From the NCBI GenBank assembly GCA_963823495.1, contig CAWGLV010000001.1, forward strand, positions 2,294,001 to 2,358,000: a stretch of DNA of 64,000 bases. Direction: 5' to 3'. Under the pieces are notes generated by a model, which made no database searches, was not told where the DNA came from, and saw nothing but the letters and a program-made list of their open reading frames with translations. This stretch comes from DATDAH01 sp963823495. Lineage in GTDB: Bacteria; Actinomycetota; Acidimicrobiia; Acidimicrobiales; DATDAH01. Shown here one piece after another: positions 32,896-41,915 of the stretch. The position numbers and the translations under genes were made by a program. How positions within the stretch are numbered: position 1 is the stretch's first letter; each line of letters opens with the position of its first letter.

Positions 32896-33084
32896 ATGAG
32901 GATCGACTGCGACGAGTGCGTCCAACAGCACACCTCGACCTGTGACGACTGTGTCGTGACGTTCCTGCTGGGACGGGAGGCGGACGACGCGGTGGTGATC
33001 GACGTGGCCGAGGAACGCAAGCTGCGCCTCCTGCAGGACGCGGGCCTGGTTCCCGGGCTACGTCACCGGCCCCGGACCGGCTGA
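32896..33084 (+). CDS. 62-residue Cys-rich protein
   Basis: MRIDCDECVQQHTSTCDDCVVTFLL: four Cys in two CxxC pairs plus a His, a compact zinc knuckle, followed by a helical tail (ERKLRLLQDAGLVPGL). Homologues with CDECV-x4-T-x2-CDDCVV are common and uncharacterised in actinobacteria. Leaderless start (TACCGT 7 nt upstream). Too small for most domain searches. Confidence 0.7.
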   Translation: MRIDCDECVQQHTSTCDDCVVTFLLGREADDAVVIDVAEERKLRLLQDAGLVPGLRHRPRTG

Positions 33085-33124
33085 GGACTCGCCGGTCACG
33101 CCGCGTCGGCGCGACCATGGGCCC

Positions 33125-34172
33125 GTGCCCCCCGCCGCCGCGCTCGTCGACCGTCTGCGGGCGGTGGGCCGTCGACGCGGGCCTCGACGCGCTGGGGTTC
33201 GCGGCGGCCGAGCCGTTCTCCTCGACCCGTGAGGATCTCGACGCGCGCAAGGCGGCCCAGCTCCACGGCGGGATGCAGTTCACCTACCGGAATCCGGCGC
33301 GGAGCACCGACCCCGGGAGGATCCTGCCGGGGGCCCGGACCCTGGTCGTGGGCGCCCGCTCCTACCGCCGGGTCCCACCGGCGCCGGTGGCCGGAATCAC
33401 CGGGCGAGTGGCGGCCTACGCCTGGCGGGACCACTACCGCGACCTGCGCGCCGGCCTGGCCGCCGTGGCCGAGGCCCTCCGGGCCGAGGGTTGGCAGACC
33501 CGGATCGTCGCCGACGACAACGCGCTGGTGGACCGCGAGGCGGCCGTGCGGGCGGGCCTGGGGTGGTACGGCAAGAACAGCATGGTCCTGTTGCCCGACC
33601 ACGGCAGCGAGTTCGTGCTGGGCTCGGTGGTCACCGATGCCGACCTTCCGCCGGCCTCCGAGCGGACCGAGGACGGCTGTGGGCCCTGCCGCCGCTGCCT
33701 GGACGCCTGCCCGACGGGGGCGATCGTGGCCCCAGGGGTCATCGACGCCCGCCGCTGCCTGGCCTGGCTGGTGCAGGCGGGGGGCGACTTCCCCGAGGAG
33801 CACCGGGTCGCCCTCGGCGACCGCATCTACGGCTGTGACGACTGCCAGGACGTGTGTCCGGTCAACCGTCGCTCGGCGATGGACGGCGTACCCCCGGCCG
33901 AGCCCGATGCGGTCGACCGAGTCGACCTGGTCGCTCTCCTGAAGGCCGACGACGAGGCCATTTTGGCCGACCACGGACGCTGGTACATCCCCGACCGGGA
34001 TCCCCGGTACCTGCGCCGCAATGCGCTGGTGGCCCTCGGCAACTCAGGACGGGGTGGGGACGCGGCGGTGCTCGACGTCCTCCACATCCACCGCGACGGC
34101 GGCGACGACCTCCTGTCCCGGCACGCCAGCTGGGCCCTGGATCGCCTCGGCGCGACGACCGGAGTGGCGTGA
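33125..34172 (+). CDS. queG: Epoxyqueuosine reductase (N-terminus frameshifted)
   Basis: Reduces epoxyqueuosine to queuosine in tRNA wobble position, using cobalamin and two [4Fe-4S] clusters. Body is in frame from about 33165 to TGA 34170-34172: GLGWYGKNSMVLLP, CGPCRRCLDACPTGAI and YGCDDCQDVCPVNRR (cluster Cys), then a HEAT-like C-terminus. The natural N-terminus VPPAAALVDRLRAV starts at GTG 33125 in another frame; one extra G near 33163 (GTGGGCC) restores AVAVDAGLDALGF. The alternative start ATG 33117 yields an implausible Pro/Cys-rich N-terminus. Other queuosine genes are not in the window. Confidence 0.85.
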
Positions 34173-35284
34173 AGCACCTCCTGGTCACCAACGACTTCCC
34201 ACCGAAGCTCGGGGGCATCCAGTCCTACCTCTGGGAGCTGTGGCGCCGGCTGCCACCGGAGTCCTTCACCGTCCTGACGACCCCCTACGCCGGGGCCGAG
34301 GCCTTCGATGCCGACCAGCCCTACCGGGTCGTGCGCAGCCGGGAACCGGTCCTGTTGCCTCATCCGGTCCTGTCCCGTCGGATCGACCGACTGGCCGAAG
34401 AGACCGGGGCCGACCTGATCGTGCTCGACCCGGCCCTGCCGGTCGGGTTGCTCGGGCCGCACCTGGACCGGCCCTACGGCGTGGTCCTCCACGGAGCCGA
34501 GGTGACCGTGCCCGGTCGCCTCCCCGGCACCCAGCAGCTCCTCCGCCGGGTCCTGCGGGGGGCCGAGATCGTGATCGCCGCCGGCCACTACCCGGCGGCG
34601 GAAGGAGAGCGGGCCGCGCGAAGGGCCCTGCCGGTGGTCACCGTCCCTCCGGGAGTGGACGTGCACCGCTTCCATCCCCTCGACGCCGGGGCGAAGGCCG
34701 CCGCTCGGGCCCGCCTGGGCCTGCCGACCGGGGGCCACCTCGTGCTCAGCCTCAGTCGCCTGGTCCCGCGCAAGGGCATGGACACCCTCATCCGCGCCGG
34801 CGCCCTCGTGGCGCCGGAGCGCCCCGACCTCACGATCGCCATCGGTGGTTCGGGCCGGGACCGGGACCGACTCGAGAAGCTGGTGGCCGAGACCGGCGCC
34901 CCGGTGGTGTTCTGCGGCCGCGTACCCGATGACGACCTGCCGGACCTCTACGGGTGCGCCGATGTCTTCGCCATGCTGTGCCGCAACCGGTGGCATGGCC
35001 TCGAACAGGAGGGCTTCGGCATCGTGTTCCTCGAGGCGGCGGCCGCCGGCGTGCCGGCGGTGGCGGGCCGGAGCGGCGGGGCGGCGGAGGCGGTGGCCGA
35101 CGGCGAGACCGGCCTGGTGGTGGACCCGCCGGACTCGGTCGAAGCCACCGCGGCCGCCCTGGTCCACCTGCTCGACGACGAGGACGGCCGACGGGCGATG
35201 GGCGCCGCGGCCCGGCGCCGGGCCGAAGGGGACTACGCCTACGAGGTGCTCGCGGCCCGATTGGCCGAGGCCCTGCAGGCGTGA
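34169..35284 (+). CDS. GT4 glycosyltransferase, PimB-like alpha-mannosyltransferase
   Basis: 371 residues, GT-B fold. Donor-side signatures: VTNDFPPKLGGIQSYLWEL at the N-terminus, LHGAEVTVPGRLPG, SLSRLVPRKGMDTLI, and EQEGFGIVFLEAAAAGVPAVAG (the EX7E motif). Closest by these features to PimB' of corynebacteria and mycobacteria, which adds the second mannose to phosphatidylinositol mannoside, an inner leaflet envelope glycolipid. GTG 34169 overlaps the queG stop (GTGA). It begins a run of five genes whose order recalls the mycobacterial pimB/Rv2185c/Rv2184c region. Confidence 0.82.
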   Translation: MKHLLVTNDFPPKLGGIQSYLWELWRRLPPESFTVLTTPYAGAEAFDADQPYRVVRSREPVLLPHPVLSRRIDRLAEETGADLIVLDPALPVGLLGPHLDRPYGVVLHGAEVTVPGRLPGTQQLLRRVLRGAEIVIAAGHYPAAEGERAARRALPVVTVPPGVDVHRFHPLDAGAKAAARARLGLPTGGHLVLSLSRLVPRKGMDTLIRAGALVAPERPDLTIAIGGSGRDRDRLEKLVAETGAPVVFCGRVPDDDLPDLYGCADVFAMLCRNRWHGLEQEGFGIVFLEAAAAGVPAVAGRSGGAAEAVADGETGLVVDPPDSVEATAAALVHLLDDEDGRRAMGAAARRRAEGDYAYEVLAARLAEALQA

Positions 35285-35721
35285 CCGGCGACCGAATCCT
35301 CACGGTGACGACGTGGTCGACGGTCGCCTTGGCCGCGTTCGCCGTCGCCGCGGTGATCTGGCCCGAGACCATGGCCTGGCCCTATGCGGCGATCGGGATC
35401 CTCGCCTTCGTCGCGGGTTGTGTCGCCTTCCTCTGGAGCTTCGCCGTGGCCCTCGGTCGCAGTCGTAGCGAGGAGTTGAGCGTCGCCGGCGTCTACTTCT
35501 TGACCGGTTCGGCCCCCAAGGCGGTGCAGCGACGGTTGCTCGGTGCCCTCGTGGCCCAGAGCGCCATCGTGGTGGCCGCGGCCGCGGCCGAGCCCTTCAC
35601 CGCCGTCGCCTTCGGCGTCCTCGCCCCGATGCTGGGCCTCGGCCTGACCGGCCTGTGGGGAGCCCGTCACGGGACGTTCCCCGAACGAGATGACCCGAGA
35701 GGTCGGCGGCCGGCACCGTGA
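35281..35721 (+). CDS. Membrane protein after PimB-like gene
   Basis: 146 residues with four hydrophobic segments (WSTVALAAFAVAAVIWP, YAAIGILAFVAGCVAFLWSFAVAL, LLGALVAQSAIVVAAAAAEPF, VAFGVLAPMLGLGLTGLWGARHG). Two pairs of helices with an intervening loop GVYFLTGSAPKAVQRR. Conserved actinobacterial protein of unknown role. GTG 35281 overlaps the transferase stop. Confidence 0.7.
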   Translation: MTGDRILTVTTWSTVALAAFAVAAVIWPETMAWPYAAIGILAFVAGCVAFLWSFAVALGRSRSEELSVAGVYFLTGSAPKAVQRRLLGALVAQSAIVVAAAAAEPFTAVAFGVLAPMLGLGLTGLWGARHGTFPERDDPRGRRPAP

Positions 35722-35765
35722 TCGACCACAATGCGGTGTCACGTCGATCGACAAGCGAGGGGTCC

Positions 35766-36224
35766 ATGGCCGAACAGGCGTCGGAGCACACCACGATCGG
35801 TGCACCGCCCGCGCTCTGCTGGGAGGTGGCCATCGACTTCGAGGCCTACCCGGAGTGGGCCAAGGACATCAAGGAGGCCGAGATCGTGCACCGGGACACC
35901 GAAGGCCGGGCGTCGGTGGTCCGGTTCCGGGCCGCGGCCATGGGCCGGAGCACCACCTATCTGCTCGGTTACGACTACACCGGCGCACCCAACCGCCTGG
36001 CCTGGCGGCTGCTCGAGGGGGACATCACCCGCCGGCTCGACGGCAGCTACGACTTCTCCGCCGTCGAGGGTGACGACGCGGCGACCGACGTCGACTACGA
36101 GCTCACCGCCGAGTTGGTCGTCCCCCTCCCCGGGTTCGTCAAGCGTCGGGCCGAGACGAGGATCATGCAGACCGCCCTCCGCGACCTCAAGGCCCGGGTC
36201 GAGGCGGTCGCCGCCTCCGGGTGA
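35766..36224 (+). CDS. SRPBCC/polyketide-cyclase fold protein
   Basis: 152 residues. START-like fold: TTIGAPPALCWEVAIDFEAYPEWAKDIKEAEI and the following strands (VVRFRAAAMGRSTTYLL, DVDYELTAELVVPLPGFVKRRAET) match the mycobacterial TB16.3-like family, which precedes an ArsA-like ATPase. It likely binds a lipid or small hydrophobic ligand. ATG 35766; overlaps the next gene's start (GTGA). Confidence 0.82.
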   Translation: MAEQASEHTTIGAPPALCWEVAIDFEAYPEWAKDIKEAEIVHRDTEGRASVVRFRAAAMGRSTTYLLGYDYTGAPNRLAWRLLEGDITRRLDGSYDFSAVEGDDAATDVDYELTAELVVPLPGFVKRRAETRIMQTALRDLKARVEAVAASG

Positions 36225-37390
36225 GGATCCTCCTCTTCACCGGGAAGGGCGGAGTCGGCAAGACGACCGTGGCGGCGGCCACGGCCGCGGCCTGCGCCGC
36301 CCGCGGGGAACGCACCCTCGTGTTCTCCACCGATCCGGCCCATTCCCTCGCGGACTCCCTCGACGTGCCGGTAGGGGCCCGGCCGACGCGGGTGGCCCCG
36401 GGGCTGAGCGCCCAGCAGCTGGATGCCCGGGAGCGGACCGAAGAGGCCTGGGACGACATCCGGGACTACCTCGTGGAGGTGTTCGACTGGGCCGGCGTGG
36501 ACGGCATCGAGGCCGACGAGCTGGCCGTGCTGCCCGGCCTGGACGAGCTGTTCGGTCTCGTCGACCTCAAGACCCACGCCGGTTCCGGGGACTGGGACAC
36601 GATCGTGGTCGACTGCGCGCCGACCGCGGAGACGATCCGATTCCTCTCCCTGCCCGATGTCCTGAGTTGGACGATGGACCGTGTGTTCCCCATGACCCGG
36701 CGGGTCAACAGGATCGTCGGCCCCGTGCTCGGCCGGATGACCCGACTCCCGGTCGCCGACGACGGGGTCTTCGGGGCGGCCGACCGGTTCTACGCCCGCC
36801 TCGACGGGGTGAAGGAGCTGTTGGCCGACCCGAGCGTGGCCTCGGCGCGCCTCGTGGTCAACCCGGAGAAGATGGTCATCGCCGAGGCGCGGCGCACCTA
36901 CACCTACCTCGCGCTGTTCGGGTACGCGGTCGACGCCGTGATCGTCAACCGCGTGCTCCCCGAGGCGGTGAGCGATCCCTGGTTCGACCGCTGGAAGACG
37001 GTGCAGGCCGAGCACCTGGCCACCATCGACGAGGGCTTCGCCCCGCTGCCGGTCCTACGGGCCCACCTCGCCGACACCGAGGTCGTCGGCCTCGACGCGC
37101 TGGTCACCCTGGCGGCGGAGCTGTACGGCACGCGGCCGCCGGCGGAGCGGCTCCATCCCGGCCAGCCCCTCCGCTTCGAGCAGGTCGACGGACGGCGGGC
37201 CGTCCTCCTCGACCTCCCGTTCGCCGAGAAGGGCGAGGTCGACGTCGCTCGGCGCGGTAGCGAGCTCATCCTCACCCTGGGGCCGTACCGGCGGGCGATG
37301 ACCCTGCCCGATTCCCTGGTGGACCGTCCGGTGCGCGAGGCCAAGCTCCGGGACGGCACACTGATGGTCGTGTTCGGAGACCCGACGTGA
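36221..37390 (+). CDS. ArsA/GET3-family ATPase
   Basis: 389 residues. Deviant Walker A FTGKGGVGKTTVAAAT at the N-terminus, switch I VFSTDPAHSLADSLDVP, and switch II VVDCAPTAETIRFLSLPD. Family members are dimeric ATPases that shuttle substrates or membrane proteins; the C-terminal part (about 300-389) has a small beta domain like the mycobacterial Rv2184c group. No arsenic-resistance genes are nearby, so the ArsA name describes fold only. Overlaps both neighbours by 4 bases. Confidence 0.88.
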   Translation: MRILLFTGKGGVGKTTVAAATAAACAARGERTLVFSTDPAHSLADSLDVPVGARPTRVAPGLSAQQLDARERTEEAWDDIRDYLVEVFDWAGVDGIEADELAVLPGLDELFGLVDLKTHAGSGDWDTIVVDCAPTAETIRFLSLPDVLSWTMDRVFPMTRRVNRIVGPVLGRMTRLPVADDGVFGAADRFYARLDGVKELLADPSVASARLVVNPEKMVIAEARRTYTYLALFGYAVDAVIVNRVLPEAVSDPWFDRWKTVQAEHLATIDEGFAPLPVLRAHLADTEVVGLDALVTLAAELYGTRPPAERLHPGQPLRFEQVDGRRAVLLDLPFAEKGEVDVARRGSELILTLGPYRRAMTLPDSLVDRPVREAKLRDGTLMVVFGDPT

Positions 37391-37644
37391 TCGACCCCGG
37401 CGACGACCACCCCGACGATGGCACCGATCGCACCGCTGACGCCGTGGCCCACCTCCAGGCGGCGGCCCGCGAGATGATCGCCGCCGTTCGGGCGTTCCTC
37501 GACGTGGCCGAGGAGGCCGTCGAGGACCCGAAGGCGGGCGAGGCCCTCCTGGAGTCGCTGGGTGACGTCGCGCGGCGGGTCGTGCCCCGCGACGCCGCCC
37601 CGGGCCGGGCCGCCGACGGAGTGCAGCACATCCCGGTGGACTGA
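37387..37644 (+). CDS. Small helical protein following ArsA-like ATPase
   Basis: 85 residues, acidic N-terminus then a helix (AVAHLQAAAREMIAAVRAFLDVAEEAVED). GTG 37387 overlaps the ATPase stop. In mycobacteria a similar small gene follows the ATPase; function unknown, possibly a partner of the ATPase. Confidence 0.65.
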   Translation: MIDPGDDHPDDGTDRTADAVAHLQAAAREMIAAVRAFLDVAEEAVEDPKAGEALLESLGDVARRVVPRDAAPGRAADGVQHIPVD

Positions 37645-37693
37645 GGTCCGGTCGGGAACTTGATCTCGGCCGACCGGCGCCGATGAAGAACGC

Positions 37694-39756
37694 GTGAGGC
37701 TCGTGCAACTGGCGGGGGAGTCCGGACAGGAACCCCTGTCGTTCCATCCCCAGGTCACCGTCGTCGGCGGCCTCGACGACGACGCCCGCAACCGCCTGCT
37801 CGTTGCGCTGCGGGCGCTGCCCGCCGGGGCGGACCCAGGCTGGGACGGTCTGGTCGAGGCGCACGGGGTGGTCCTGGACCTACGCCGCGAGAACCTGCGG
37901 CTCCTCGGCATGGGTCTCGCGGTGGATGTCGTCGTAGGCCCCGGAGACCTCCCGGTTGAAGGGGATCCCGCCGGCCGGCCACTGGCGCTGAGCCCGGAGA
38001 CGGCGCCCGCCGAGCACCTGGAGGAGCTTCGGCTCAGCTACGACATCCTCGCCCACGGCGTCTCGGTCCTCAAACGCAGCCGCATCGAGTTCGAGGAGGC
38101 CCGCCTCCAAGCCGTCGAGGCGATCGAGGAGGCGCGTGCGGACCTCGACCCGTTCGCGACCACCGCGTTCGAGCAGGCGGCCGCCCGGCTCCGTCGAGCC
38201 GAGGAGGACAGCGGAGGCCAGGAGGTGACCGGTCGGGACCGCCGTCACCGAGTCCCTGGAGGATCTCGAAGGCGGAGCAGAGGCGGCTGCAGGAGCAACT
38301 CGCCGAGGTCGACACCGTCGACCTGGATCCCGTGCGGGAGGCCCTCCACCGGGCCGAGCGGGCCACCGCGGGGCCCGGGCTCGGACTCGATGCCCTCGGG
38401 GTGCGCCGGCTGGCCGACGCGCTCGCCGAGGCCGAAGCCGCGCTCCAGGACCTGGATGAGTGTCGTCGCGCGGAGGGCCGTGACCCCTCGGACCTGATCC
38501 GTCGCATCGAAGGGGCCCGGATCCAGCTCGAGCGGCTCGAGACCTCCGCAGTGCCGCCGACCATCACCCCTGAGGACCAGGTCGAGTTGGAGGCGGCCCA
38601 CGATGCGGTCCTGGCGGCGGACGCGAAGGTCAGCGCCAGCCGGATCGGAGGCAAGACGGCCCGCCAGCAACTGGATCAGGCCCTCGAAGCCGAGCAGGCC
38701 GTTCTCCTCCGCATGGGATTCCCCACCTACAGCGGCTTCGTGCTGGCGCAGTCCGCCCCGGGTCCGGACCCCGAGACCCGGGTGGAGCTCGAAGCGACAC
38801 GGAGCGAGCTGATCGAGCTCGAAGCCGCCTATCACGAGGCCATGGCCACGGGTGAGGACGACGGGGAGCGGGCGAAGGTCGAGGCCCGGGTCGAGCAGCT
38901 GCGCCACGACGCCCAGGCCCTGGTGGACGCCGCGCCCGAGGACCTGGCCAGCGCCGTCGGCCGCCTGGCCGACGAGCTCAGCACCGATGGCGGAGGGGCG
39001 ACGGCCGCGTCCGGCCTCCGCTCCGAGCTCGCGTCGCGAGGCGTCGACTTCGGTGATCTCGACCTGGCCGACGACGAGGTGGTGGAGGTGGCTCGGGTCT
39101 GGCTGGCCGACATGAGCGAGCTCGAGGCCGAGAGGCGAACCCTCGAGCGGGAGCTGGACACGGTCCAGGCCCGCCTGCTGGTGGTGGCCCGGCTCGGCCC
39201 GGCCGAGACCGGTGCCGACCCTCAGTCCCGGGCCCAGGCCGAGGTCGAGGCGGCCGAGGCCCGCCTGGCCTGCCATCGTCAGGCCAGCGACCGTGTGGCC
39301 GAGCTCTGTGGGCTGCTCGAGGAGATCGAGGCCCGCCTCGGCGATCTCGGGGAGAACATCAGCGCGCAGGAGGCCCTGGCCGGAGCGGCCGCCGCAGGCT
39401 TGGCGGCCACAGAGGCGCAACTGGCGGGAGGATCCTCCGTCGCCGACGACACGCCCGTGGCCCTGGACGATCTGCTCGTCGCCCTCCCCGAGGGCGTCGA
39501 TGACACCGAGTGGTACCTGCTCACCCGGCTCGCGGGCCTGCGGGCCGTGTCCTTCGCCGGCTCGGTGCCGCTGGTCCTCGACGGCGCGCTGTCCGACCTC
39601 GACCGGGATGCCACCCACCGGGTCCTGGACAAGGTCGAGGCCATGACCGACGTGGTGCAGGTGATCTACCTCGGCGACGACGACGCGGTCGTCGAGTGGG
39701 CGGCCCTGCGGGGGGCCGACGCCGCGGTCATCACTGCTGCCACCCCCGTCGGCTGA
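37694..39756 (+). CDS. SMC/RecN-like coiled-coil protein without P-loop (two frameshifts)
   Basis: About 687 residues when joined. The N-terminus VRLVQLAGESG then FHPQVTVVGGLDDDARNRLLVALRAL is laid out like the first strand, Walker A and helix of SMC/RecN ATPases, but GxxGxGKS is absent (GGLDDDAR). The middle is long coiled coil. The end PLVLDGALSDLDRDATHRVLDKVEAMTDVVQVIYLGDDDAVVEW resembles Walker B/H-loop of the family (LDDPLSALD...), with DGALSDLD. Frame 2 holds to about 38230, frame 0 (VGTAVTESLEDLE) to about 38267, and frame 1 from AEQRRLQEQLAEVD on; each shift is +1. Confidence 0.6.
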
Positions 39757-39777
39757 CGTCTCGTACCCGCCGCCTCC

Positions 39778-39783
39778 TAACGT
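39778..39783 (+). promoter_or_regulatory. -10 hexamer TAACGT, leaderless eRF1-like gene
   Basis: Six nt before ATG 39790. Confidence 0.5.
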
Positions 39784-39789
39784 GGGCGG

Positions 39790-40905
39790 ATGACCTACCT
39801 GAGCGACGACGGGATCCGTGACCTGGCCGCCTTCCGACCCGACGAGGGCGTGGTCACCAGCTGCTACCTGGACGTCGACGGACGTCGATTCCCCCGACGG
39901 GCCGAGTACGAGCAGGAGTTGGATCGGCTGCTCCGCCTCGGTCGGGGCCGGGTCAACGGGTCCTCGGTCAACGAGGAGGACCTGGCGGCCATCGAGCGGC
40001 ATGTCAAGAGCGGCCTGGACCGCTCCACCGTGCGGGGCGTGGCCATGTTCTCCTGCGTCGCCGACGGGTTCTGGATGGCCTACGAACTGCCGGTCCCGGT
40101 CCGCAGCCAGCTGGTGGTGGGCCATGCTCCGGCCGTCGGCCAGTTGGAGGCCGCCCTCCACCACCACGAACCGATCGGGGTGCTCCTGGTCGATCGTCAG
40201 CAGGCCCGGATGCTGGTCTTCGAGATGGGCGAGCTGACCGACCACGCCGAACTGGTCGACGAACTGCTGCGGGACGTCGACGACAAGGACGAGAAGGCTC
40301 GCGGCGACGGCTCCGCTCGGGTCGAAGACCACGATCGCCGGCACGTGCGCCGGGCCACCGAAGCGGCCTTCCGCGTCTACCAGCGCCACCCGTTCGCCCA
40401 CCTGTTGGTCGGCGCACCGCCGGCGCTGGTCGGCGCGGTGGAGGAGGACCTGCACCCGTACCTGCAGGAGCGCCTGCGGGACCGCACGAGCCTGCCGATC
40501 GGTGCTTCGGTCGACACCGTCAGGGAAGGGGCGATGGCCGCCGAGATCGAGTTCGAGCGACGCCGAGAACAGGGTCTGCTCGACGAGCTGCGGGGCCGAT
40601 TGGGTCGCAACGACCGGGCCGCCGCCGGTCTGACCGACGTCCTCGAGGCGCTGACGGATCGGCGGGTCGAACGCCTCCTGGTGTCCGGCGGTTATCACCA
40701 CGAGGGTTGGTCCTGTGACGCCTGCGGTGCCCTGGCCGAGGTCGGTCCGACCTGTGCCCGCTGTGACGGCGCCCTGCGGGAGGAACAGGACATCGTGGCC
40801 GTCGCCGTGGACGCGGCCCTGGCCGCATCGTGCCGGGTGGACGTGTGTGACGGCTCCGCGGACCTCGACGTGCTCGGGCGCATCGGCGCCCTGCTCCGCT
40901 TCTGA
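39790..40905 (+). CDS. Bacterial eRF1-like (baeRF/Vms1-type) protein with zinc ribbon
   Basis: 371 residues. N-terminal domain VVTSCYLDVDGRRFPRRAEYEQELDR, middle domain (about 120-260: PIGVLLVDRQQARMLVFEMGEL, HPFAHLLVGAPPALVGAVEEDLHPYLQERL) and a C-terminal domain with Cys pairs CDAC and CARC. The order matches baeRF proteins, bacterial relatives of eRF1, Pelota and Vms1/ANKZF1, proposed to hydrolyse peptidyl-tRNA on stalled ribosomes. No canonical GGQ is seen. Own leaderless promoter, just downstream of the SMC-like gene. Function is inferred from fold only. Confidence 0.78.
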   Translation: MTYLSDDGIRDLAAFRPDEGVVTSCYLDVDGRRFPRRAEYEQELDRLLRLGRGRVNGSSVNEEDLAAIERHVKSGLDRSTVRGVAMFSCVADGFWMAYELPVPVRSQLVVGHAPAVGQLEAALHHHEPIGVLLVDRQQARMLVFEMGELTDHAELVDELLRDVDDKDEKARGDGSARVEDHDRRHVRRATEAAFRVYQRHPFAHLLVGAPPALVGAVEEDLHPYLQERLRDRTSLPIGASVDTVREGAMAAEIEFERRREQGLLDELRGRLGRNDRAAAGLTDVLEALTDRRVERLLVSGGYHHEGWSCDACGALAEVGPTCARCDGALREEQDIVAVAVDAALAASCRVDVCDGSADLDVLGRIGALLRF

Positions 40906-40913
40906 GCGTTCCC

Positions 40914-41890
40914 GTGACGTCGGGGGGCGCCACCATCGGCCTCGATGTGGGAGGGACCAAGCTCCTCGCGGTGGTCCTGGACCAGGGATCCCACACCCCG
41001 CTGGCCATCGACCGACGCGCCACGCCGCGCGGGGCCGAGGCGCTCATCGACGGGATGGTCGCCGCGGTGGCCGACCTGAGCTGACGACCTCGGGCTCGGC
41101 CCGCAGACACCGGTCGGGGTGGGGGTGGCGGGCCTGGTCGACCATCGGGGGGTCCTGCGCCACGGGCCGAATCAACCCGGAGTGCGCGAGCTCGACGTGC
41201 GAGACCCTCCTCGGGGAGCGTCTCGGAGATCGGGTCGTGGTCGACAACGACGGGAACTGCGCCCTGCGCGCCGAGTTGACCTCCGGGGCCGCCCGAGGCG
41301 CCCGGGACGCACTGCTCGTCACGCTGGGCACGGGGATCGGCGCCGGTCTGCTCGTCGGGGGTCGGCTGGTGCGGGGGGCGAACGGGATGGCGGGCGAACC
41401 GGGGCACATGTCGGTGGATCCTGGCGGTCCGCGGTGCCCGTGCGGGCGGACGGGCTGCTGGGAGCGCTACGCCTCGGGAGCGGGGCTGGCGCGCCTGGCC
41501 CGTGACGCGGCCGAAGCCGGACGTCTCGAGGCCGTCGGGGCGGGGGTCGGGGGCGACGCCAGCGGGCTGCGGGGCGAGGACGTGGTGGCGGCCGCGCGCG
41601 CCGGTGACGGGCAGGCCCAGGCGGTGCTGGCGGAGTTCGCCTGGTGGGTCGCCCTGGGCATCGCCAACCTCGTGGCCGTCCTCGATCCGGAGGTGGTGGT
41701 CCTCGGTGGCGGCCTCATCGACGCGGCGGACGTCTGGCTGGCCGAGACCCGACGGCGCCTGCCGGAGTTGGTGCTCGGCGCGGGGCACCGGGACCTGCCG
41801 CCGGTCGTGGCCGCCGTGCACGGTGGGGAGGCGGCGGCCCGCGGGGCCGCTCTGCTGGCGGCCGAGGGCGGAGGTCCCGGGGACGGCTGA
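40914..41890 (+). pseudogene. ROK-family sugar kinase (glucokinase-like), two frameshifts
   Basis: Three frames are needed. GTG 40914: GGATIGLDVGGTKLLAVVLD (ATP-binding DxGGTK) runs to an in-frame TGA at 41082-41084. One surplus base near 41079 restores ADLADDLGLGPQTPVGVGVAGLVDH; another near 41205 restores ELDVRDLLGERLGDRVVVDNDGN. The rest is intact: VTLGTGIGAGLLVGG, GMAGEPGHMSVDPGG and the ROK zinc motif CPCGRTGC, then LVAVLDPEVVVLGGGL. Both shifts are +1 in an otherwise well conserved gene, so sequencing error is more likely than loss of function. Confidence 0.8.
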
Positions 41891-41901
41891 TGCCCCGCCG
41901 C

Positions 41902-41907
41902 TAGCCT
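41902..41907 (+). promoter_or_regulatory. -10 hexamer TAGCCT, leaderless aminotransferase gene
   Basis: Eight nt before ATG 41916. Confidence 0.5.
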
Positions 41908-41915
41908 CGGCCCCG

